From positions 3,596,001 to 3,660,000 of the forward strand of contig NZ_CP110806.1 of assembly GCF_026184235.1 (NCBI RefSeq): a stretch of 64,000 bases of DNA, given 5' to 3'. The first letter of the stretch is position 1. Every line of letters starts with the position of its first letter. The notes under the pieces are model-generated. The model worked only from the letters and a program-made list of their open reading frames with translations, did not search any database and was not told the DNA's origin. Positions 63,401-64,000 of the stretch are shown one piece after another. Made by a program: the position numbers and the translations under genes. Origin of the DNA: Cellulomonas sp. S1-8 (lineage in GTDB: Bacteria; Actinomycetota; Actinomycetes; Actinomycetales; Cellulomonadaceae).

Positions 63401-64000
63401 GTGTCGTACTGCAGTGCGACCGTCCGCGCGTCGCGGTTCGGGTCGAGCCGCGGGTCGCCCTCGACGACGCGCGCCGTGACGAGCTGCGTGAGGTTGGAGT
63501 TCGCGTCGTACACGTACTCCCGGCGCCGCCCGTTGGCGTCGGTCGACGCGACCGTGCGCCCGGCACGGTCGTACTCGAGCTTCGTCTCGTGCCCCAGCGG
63601 GTCACGACGCCCCGTGATCTGGCCGTTGGCGTCGTAGGTGTACCGCAGGACCTGCTGGTCGCCCGTGGCGTCGGGTCCGCGGACGGTGAGCAGCCGGTCG
63701 GCGGCGTCGTAGCCGTACTGCACGGCCGAGCCCGCCGCGTCCGTGGCGCTGACGAGCCGCCCGACCGCGTCGTACGCCGAGCGCGTGACGTTGCCCAGCG
63801 GGTCACGGACCTCGACCGGGTTGCCGGCCTGGTCGTAGGTGTACCGGGTCGTGAACGCGGCCGGGTCGGCCCCCTCGAGGTGACCGCGCGGCTCGGTGAT
63901 CGCGACCGGTCGGCCGTCGTCGTCGTACTCCCACGTGATGACGCCACCCGAGGCGGTGACCTGACGCGTCGGGTTGCCGACCTGGTCGTACTCGATCTGC
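60496..64000 (-). CDS. RHS-repeat polymorphic toxin with HINT and Tox-REase-5-like tail (5' cut)
   Basis: The gene enters from the window end; about 1168 residues are visible. First come many YD/RHS repeats (GYDAADRLLTV, YDANGQITGRRDPLGH and others), then the RHS core end LRARNYDTGTGRFDSVDPV. A helical linker (TQRAAAKKAVQEAEAF ... KALADIPKWNP), a coil, and the pretoxin HINT domain (SETCNTNSFVPGTG to VVTHND) follow. The tail has ARFDGLDGLEIIDRKTN and AVDQARRQAGVAAYNGYQ, matching the restriction-endonuclease-fold toxin (Tox-REase-5-like, D...D-x-K). The HINT should cleave to free the tail. The secretion signal is outside the window. Confidence 0.9.
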   Translation of the reverse strand, partial: QIEYDQVGNPTRQVTASGGVITWEYDDDGRPVAITEPRGHLEGADPAAFTTRYTYDQAGNPVEVRDPLGNVTRSAYDAVGRLVSATDAAGSAVQYGYDAADRLLTVRGPDATGDQQVLRYTYDANGQITGRRDPLGHETKLEYDRAGRTVASTDANGRRREYVYDANSNLTQLVTARVVEGDPRLDPNRDARTVALQYDTLDRLVSRKLGTQGELFTFGYDAKNRLVSMADPRGVRSHEFDTTGRLSEVTRTDVGGAVETFTYGYDDQDNLTERTYPDGTTVTASYDVADRLTSLTAAGAGRSATYGFGWDVADQLTSITFPGATGLTEERSYDPAGRMTRVATTRAGGEVVSAHDVVRDAVGNPLRITETRNAGGPEVVEATSYAYDKAHRLTSACYGAQSCEPGAPAAERYDYGYDLVGNRTSHAVTTATGKATTTATYDAGDQLTREQTTVTGTLTGIPDVEAGTREYTYDAEGNLTSDGEETYEYHLDRTLASATSDGTSTTYAYDAAGMRLSSTSTDEAGATGSTAWAWDVNGGLPTIATETRTGTDGEGTTSFLYAPDGSPLGLAEGGEQFSHYVRDWLGGTSAVVSAAGEAQWAYDYDPFGGARGTDLEAGGQRLAEDAPGNPMQFTGGYRDDTQSGRYHLRARNYDTGTGRFDSVDPVVGSGQVTAVSSYAYASNRPTAMTDPTGREPRPHHLSGAPQPTATDPYVTQRAAAKKAVQEAEAFVAQIGDEIVGLVLDLIGYTDAKKCISEGDVGACISTALNAVPWGKMFKAAKVAIKAIGVGKRLIEGYSKLKAASKALADIPKWNPKVVPDAAAIKQANTAAEQARAAANQSRTVASRTSREVDDAKRANDQARKAADNKKSETCNTNSFVPGTGVVMADGSVKAIDDVAVGDTVVAVAADGSRTHRQVVATITGHGAKDLVGLTLVGSGGGGPPADETITATDGHLFLTAGGEWVPAKDLQVGDQLVDPDGTPVAIAAVEHDTVVATVHNLTVDTDHTYTVATTTGAPVVTHNDSVRDAMGGAQVANSCRWVDEGGDLRSGRPSMSRRAYDYQSGAPGARSNAATGRSMAPQLVMPGADGSVVTARFDGLDGLEIIDRKTNPMFTAKAVDQARRQAGVAAYNGYQAVWELPTAEAAAAANRFLDYAKVSTISVRIAG
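60930..61640 (-). repeat. HINT-linker repeat, master copy
   Basis: This approximately 710-base segment of the RHS gene is repeated nearly unchanged at 59275-59993, in large part at 54960-55520, and as remnants at 53700-54150 and 52741-52865. All copies are on the same strand. Identity appears very high in the HINT core. Copies give the homology needed for cassette exchange. Confidence 0.9.

Overview
The window is high-GC actinobacterial DNA, most probably from a Cellulomonas-like organism. The clearest sign is a tandem pair of secreted family-6 glycoside hydrolases (CBM2, low-complexity linker, GH6) with the build of Cellulomonas fimi CenA. Genus is an inference; no rRNA or tRNA gene was found to confirm it.

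Layout. 1-21900 is mostly chromosomal housekeeping and secretion: a cut-off sensor kinase, a frameshifted MMPL transporter, NADP-type glutamate dehydrogenase, two GH6 cellulases with matching upstream sites, RsgA, a VanY-like D,D-carboxypeptidase, an RNB-domain RNase, a two-gene flavin reductase operon, PurL, a sortase substrate with an LAATG motif, an orphan FtsX-type permease, a DUF2599 lipoprotein, an alpha/beta hydrolase and a pyrimidine-dimer glycosylase. Several gene ends carry long hairpins, one of them built from a 19-base unit present five times.

21803-50867 (minus strand) is one natural-product operon of about 29 kb, read from 50867 down to 21803. Most junctions are 4-base ATGA/GTGA overlaps. 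It encodes a 47-aa ORF; a 5448-aa NRPS-PKS hybrid (C-A-T-KS-AT-T-C-A-T-KS-[decayed AT]-T-C-A-T-C); a separate KS-ACP protein whose AT is missing; a class III aminotransferase; a degenerate CPBP-like membrane protein; a type II thioesterase; an MFS exporter; a small membrane protein; an ABC permease and ATPase; a free ACP; a FabF-like ketosynthase; and an Sfp-type phosphopantetheinyl transferase. No KR, DH or ER domain is visible, so beta-keto groups are expected unless the aminotransferase converts one to a beta-amine. A small LysR-type DNA-binding domain protein lies just upstream of the operon.

52740-64000 (minus strand) is a polymorphic-toxin locus. The 3' part of an RHS-repeat gene ends in a pretoxin HINT domain and a restriction-endonuclease-fold toxin, followed by a small immunity gene. 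Downstream lies a graveyard of orphan cassettes. At least four further partial or degraded HINT copies, several different toxin tails (GRSGA-type, deaminase-like, HNH-like, colicin D/E5-like and one unrecognised) and their immunity genes are joined out of frame, frameshifted or truncated. One HINT remnant runs in frame into a DUF402 gene.
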